DNA of 8,071 nucleotides, taken from NCBI GenBank assembly GCA_937982385.1, contig CALJMC010000035.1, forward strand, positions 1 to 8,071, given 5' to 3'. This stretch comes from an uncultured Rickettsiales bacterium (lineage in GTDB: Bacteria > Pseudomonadota > Alphaproteobacteria > Rickettsiales > UBA998). A program made the position numbers and the translations under genes. The notes under the pieces were generated by a model, which worked only from the letters and a program-made list of their open reading frames with translations, did no database searches and was not told the DNA's origin. Shown in pieces: positions 6,609 through 8,071 of the stretch (position 1 is its first letter; every line of letters starts with the position of its first letter).

Positions 6609-7334
6609 CTAAAGCATCTCATCAATAGTGCGCATAACGGCACGACCAAGAATACGCGTCGTCTCTTTGTTAAGCATTTTGACAGGAACCCCCTCACGCG
6701 AAGAAATAGCAAGCCATATATCACCTTCTTCCTGCAAACGCCTCAGCAGCAAGCCATCCTGCGAGCCAATAAGAAAAACATGACCTTTCTGCGGAATAGT
6801 CTGAGCACCATCAATAAGGACACGATCCCCTTTACTAAAATCAGGTTCAACAGTGTCACCATCAGCTTGAATAAAGAACAACGCATTATGTGATTCTTTT
6901 TCCTTAAGGTTCACACTCTCACGACTCATCACAATAACATCAACTTTGTCCGCATTTCTTATGTCCCACGCACTATCAGATGAGGCTGCATAAAGCGGAA
7001 TGCTGACATGATGCTCTGTAGACGTCTTGAATAATGGCATCTGAGCATCATAGTCCCGTGCGGCATTATCGCTGAACCCCTTCAGCACACCCGATTGCAA
7101 CTGCGCTGGCGTAATATCAACTGCCGCGGCAAGCTTTTTAACGGTTGAATAATGCAAGGTCTCCGTTCTACCTTTCAGCAAGGCACGAAGTGACCCCTCA
7201 GATACACCAGCCTGAATTGCCCAACCATTAACGCTGAGCTTTTTCTCCTTTAGCACGAACTGTATATTGTCGCGCAGAGGATTAATCTGTGAATAGTTTA
7301 CCATTGTTAATCTATTACGATAAAAACTGTACAT
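6609..7334 (-). CDS. XRE-type HTH repressor with a S24 (LexA/CI-like) domain lacking the catalytic dyad
   Basis: This 241-aa phage-type repressor has an XRE helix-turn-helix near residues 21-81 (LSVNGWAIQAGVSEGSLRAL, then TVKKLAAAVDITPAQL). A linker leads to an S24 peptidase-like domain near 111-238. In active S24 proteins the nucleophile is the Ser of a G-D-S-M-type motif. Here the motif reads ADGDTVEPDFSKGDRVLID, with Thr161 at that place. The general-base Lys of the V-K-R-L type strand is Arg198 (GLLLRRL). Both changes are clear in the codons. Self-cleavage is therefore unlikely, and the domain may serve only for dimerisation. The ATG at 7334 directly abuts AGGAG, which is unusually tight. 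M11 at 7304 is an alternative but has no ribosome site. The gene is divergent from the 193-aa gene across an operator-like region, so it probably represses both. It fits a prophage or GTA-neighbourhood regulator. Confidence 0.92.
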   Translation of the reverse strand: MYSFYRNRLTMVNYSQINPLRDNIQFVLKEKKLSVNGWAIQAGVSEGSLRALLKGRTETLHYSTVKKLAAAVDITPAQLQSGVLKGFSDNAARDYDAQMPLFKTSTEHHVSIPLYAASSDSAWDIRNADKVDVIVMSRESVNLKEKESHNALFFIQADGDTVEPDFSKGDRVLIDGAQTIPQKGHVFLIGSQDGLLLRRLQEEGDIWLAISSREGVPVKMLNKETTRILGRAVMRTIDEML

Positions 7335-7349
7335 CTCCTATAGCATAGT

Positions 7350-7407
7350 TATACGAATAAAGTGATTGACATAACGTATGGATATACGAATAATTAGCAA
7401 AGCGTAT
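7350..7407. promoter_or_regulatory. Operator-like half-site array between divergent genes
   Basis: Half-sites occur in the order ATACG (7351-7355), CGTAT (7375-7379), ATACG (7384-7388), CGTAT (7403-7407). The 11-mer TATACGAATAA is present exactly twice, at 7350-7360 and 7383-7393, offset by 33 bp (about three helical turns). The middle two half-sites form an inverted repeat, CGTAT-N4-ATACG. These sites overlap the spacer and -10 of the rightward promoter. They also overlap a TATAAC sequence on the minus strand (7353-7348) that could be the repressor's own -10. The likely ligand is the neighbouring repressor, by position. Confidence 0.55.
7366..7394 (+). promoter_or_regulatory. Sigma70-type promoter of the 193-aa gene
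   Basis: A perfect -35 TTGACA (7366-7371) is followed after exactly 17 bases by AATAAT (7389-7394), five of six to the -10 consensus. Transcription would start near 7401, leaving a leader of about 24 bases with AGGA at 7413-7416. The element is interleaved with the ATACG/CGTAT half-sites, so it is probably repressible. Confidence 0.7.
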
Positions 7408-7424
7408 TATATAGGAACACTCAC

Positions 7425-8006
7425 ATGGCTGACCAAGATGCCTTTTATCAAAAAATGTGCCGTCAATTACTACAAAAAATGTTTGAAACAACACCCACTC
7501 CCTCTTCCAGATGGATTCAAGAATTATCACATGAAATGACAGAGGGCTTGAGCCACTTACCGAATAGGAACATATTTAACAGTCTCAAAAACAATGAGTG
7601 TACCATTGAGAAAACTAAAACCACATTACTCACTGACAAGCTGATACATGACACCACCAGAATATCAGAACATTACGCCAAAAAATCCTCTGCCCTAACG
7701 CTACGTCCGAATGACTTATCATTCATTTTTAATGTTCCTAAACGATTGCGCTTGCTGGCATCCGCCTATCGAAAGATTCAAACGAAACTTCCGAACTGCA
7801 ACATCTCTACTAGCCAACGTGAAAAAGCGGATACGGCCTGTGGCGACTGCATTGCAGATATAAATAAAATATGCATCTCATTTGTGCAGATTGGGTATGA
7901 ACTTGTACACGCCACAGGAGGCGATGAAAGAAATGCCTATATGATGTTTCTTGATCCTCACATTGCCATTACGAATGCCCCTGACATAACCACAAAAATT
8001 GAATGA
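7425..8006 (+). CDS. Unrecognised 193-aa protein divergent from the repressor
   Basis: I do not recognise the family. The ATG has AGGAA at 7413-7417 and a strong promoter upstream. The protein is mostly helical and polar, with no signal peptide or membrane helix. It has five Cys residues, including a CGDC pair near residues 138-141 and Cys at 12, 59 and 125. A basic stretch, VPKRLRLLASAYRKIQTKL, lies near 104-122. The C-terminal third contains ISFVQIGYELVHATGG. Its place opposite a phage-type repressor, with operator-like repeats over its promoter, is where a Cro-like, antirepressor or early gene would be found. No helix-turn-helix can be made out, however, so it may be an effector of the repressor-controlled state. 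The CGDC motif could bind metal or form a disulfide; that is only a suggestion. Confidence 0.8.
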   Translation: MADQDAFYQKMCRQLLQKMFETTPTPSSRWIQELSHEMTEGLSHLPNRNIFNSLKNNECTIEKTKTTLLTDKLIHDTTRISEHYAKKSSALTLRPNDLSFIFNVPKRLRLLASAYRKIQTKLPNCNISTSQREKADTACGDCIADINKICISFVQIGYELVHATGGDERNAYMMFLDPHIAITNAPDITTKIE

Positions 8007-8024
8007 GAGACCCGCACATAATAA

Positions 8025-8042
8025 GGAGTATGTACATTCTCC
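8025..8042. repeat. 18-bp palindrome at the window edge
   Basis: GGAG-T-ATGTACAT-T-CTCC is a perfect inverted repeat apart from one symmetric T/T mismatch pair. It lies 18 bases after the 193-aa gene. It contains AGGAG one base before an ATG (8030) whose frame stays open to the window end (14 codons), so a further gene may begin here, although the spacing is too tight for a normal ribosome site. The same GTACAT/CTCC half (GTACATCTCC) occurs at 7329-7338, at the start of the repressor gene. It could be a hairpin or a regulatory site. Confidence 0.4.
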
Positions 8043-8071
8043 CCTTCCTGCACCATTTAGATACAAATAAC

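Overview
The window looks like alphaproteobacterial DNA of moderate GC carrying the distal end of a gene-transfer-agent-like or lambda-like siphophage tail cluster. Two genes are recognisable with confidence. One is a DUF2460 protein (3153-3752), the family of gene 12 of the Rhodobacter capsulatus gene transfer agent (GTA), the distal tail protein. The other is a DUF2163 protein (5045-5896), the family of GTA gene 13, the tail hub. A DUF2335 membrane protein preceded by a tiny overlapping partner gene also points to Alphaproteobacteria. I cannot name the genus.

Layout. (1) 75-3082: two large, one-base-overlapping genes for Ala/Gly-rich proteins (613 and 388 aa) of unrecognised family. Both have hydrophobic helical blocks and low-complexity Gln-rich C-termini. 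They sit where a tape-measure gene is expected. (2) 3153-5896: the DUF2460 and DUF2163 tail genes, separated by an unrelated 368-aa gene that has its own extended -10 promoter, like a phage 'moron'. The genes that normally follow gene 13 in a GTA (gene 14 NlpC/P60 peptidase and gene 15 central fibre protein) are not present next to it. (3) 5966-6575: a 55-aa ORF, possibly leaderless, translationally coupled to the DUF2335 two-helix membrane protein. (4) 6609-7334, minus strand: a helix-turn-helix/S24 (LexA/CI-like) repressor whose predicted catalytic Ser and Lys are replaced by Thr and Arg. (5) 7340-7424: a divergent control region with a strong sigma70-type promoter and four ATACG/CGTAT half-sites, including two exact copies of an 11-mer 33 bp apart. 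(6) 7425-8006: an unrecognised 193-aa protein driven by that promoter, followed by an 18-bp palindrome at the window edge.

How it may fit together (inference): the repressor probably controls itself and the divergent 193-aa gene. Because its S24 domain seems unable to self-cleave, release would need an antirepressor or another signal rather than RecA. The tail genes may belong to a decayed or rearranged GTA/prophage, or to a specialised particle in which the unusual Ala/Gly-rich proteins replace the tape measure or are cargo. No intergenic stretch exceeds 300 bases, and no tRNA, rRNA, CRISPR array or insertion sequence was seen.
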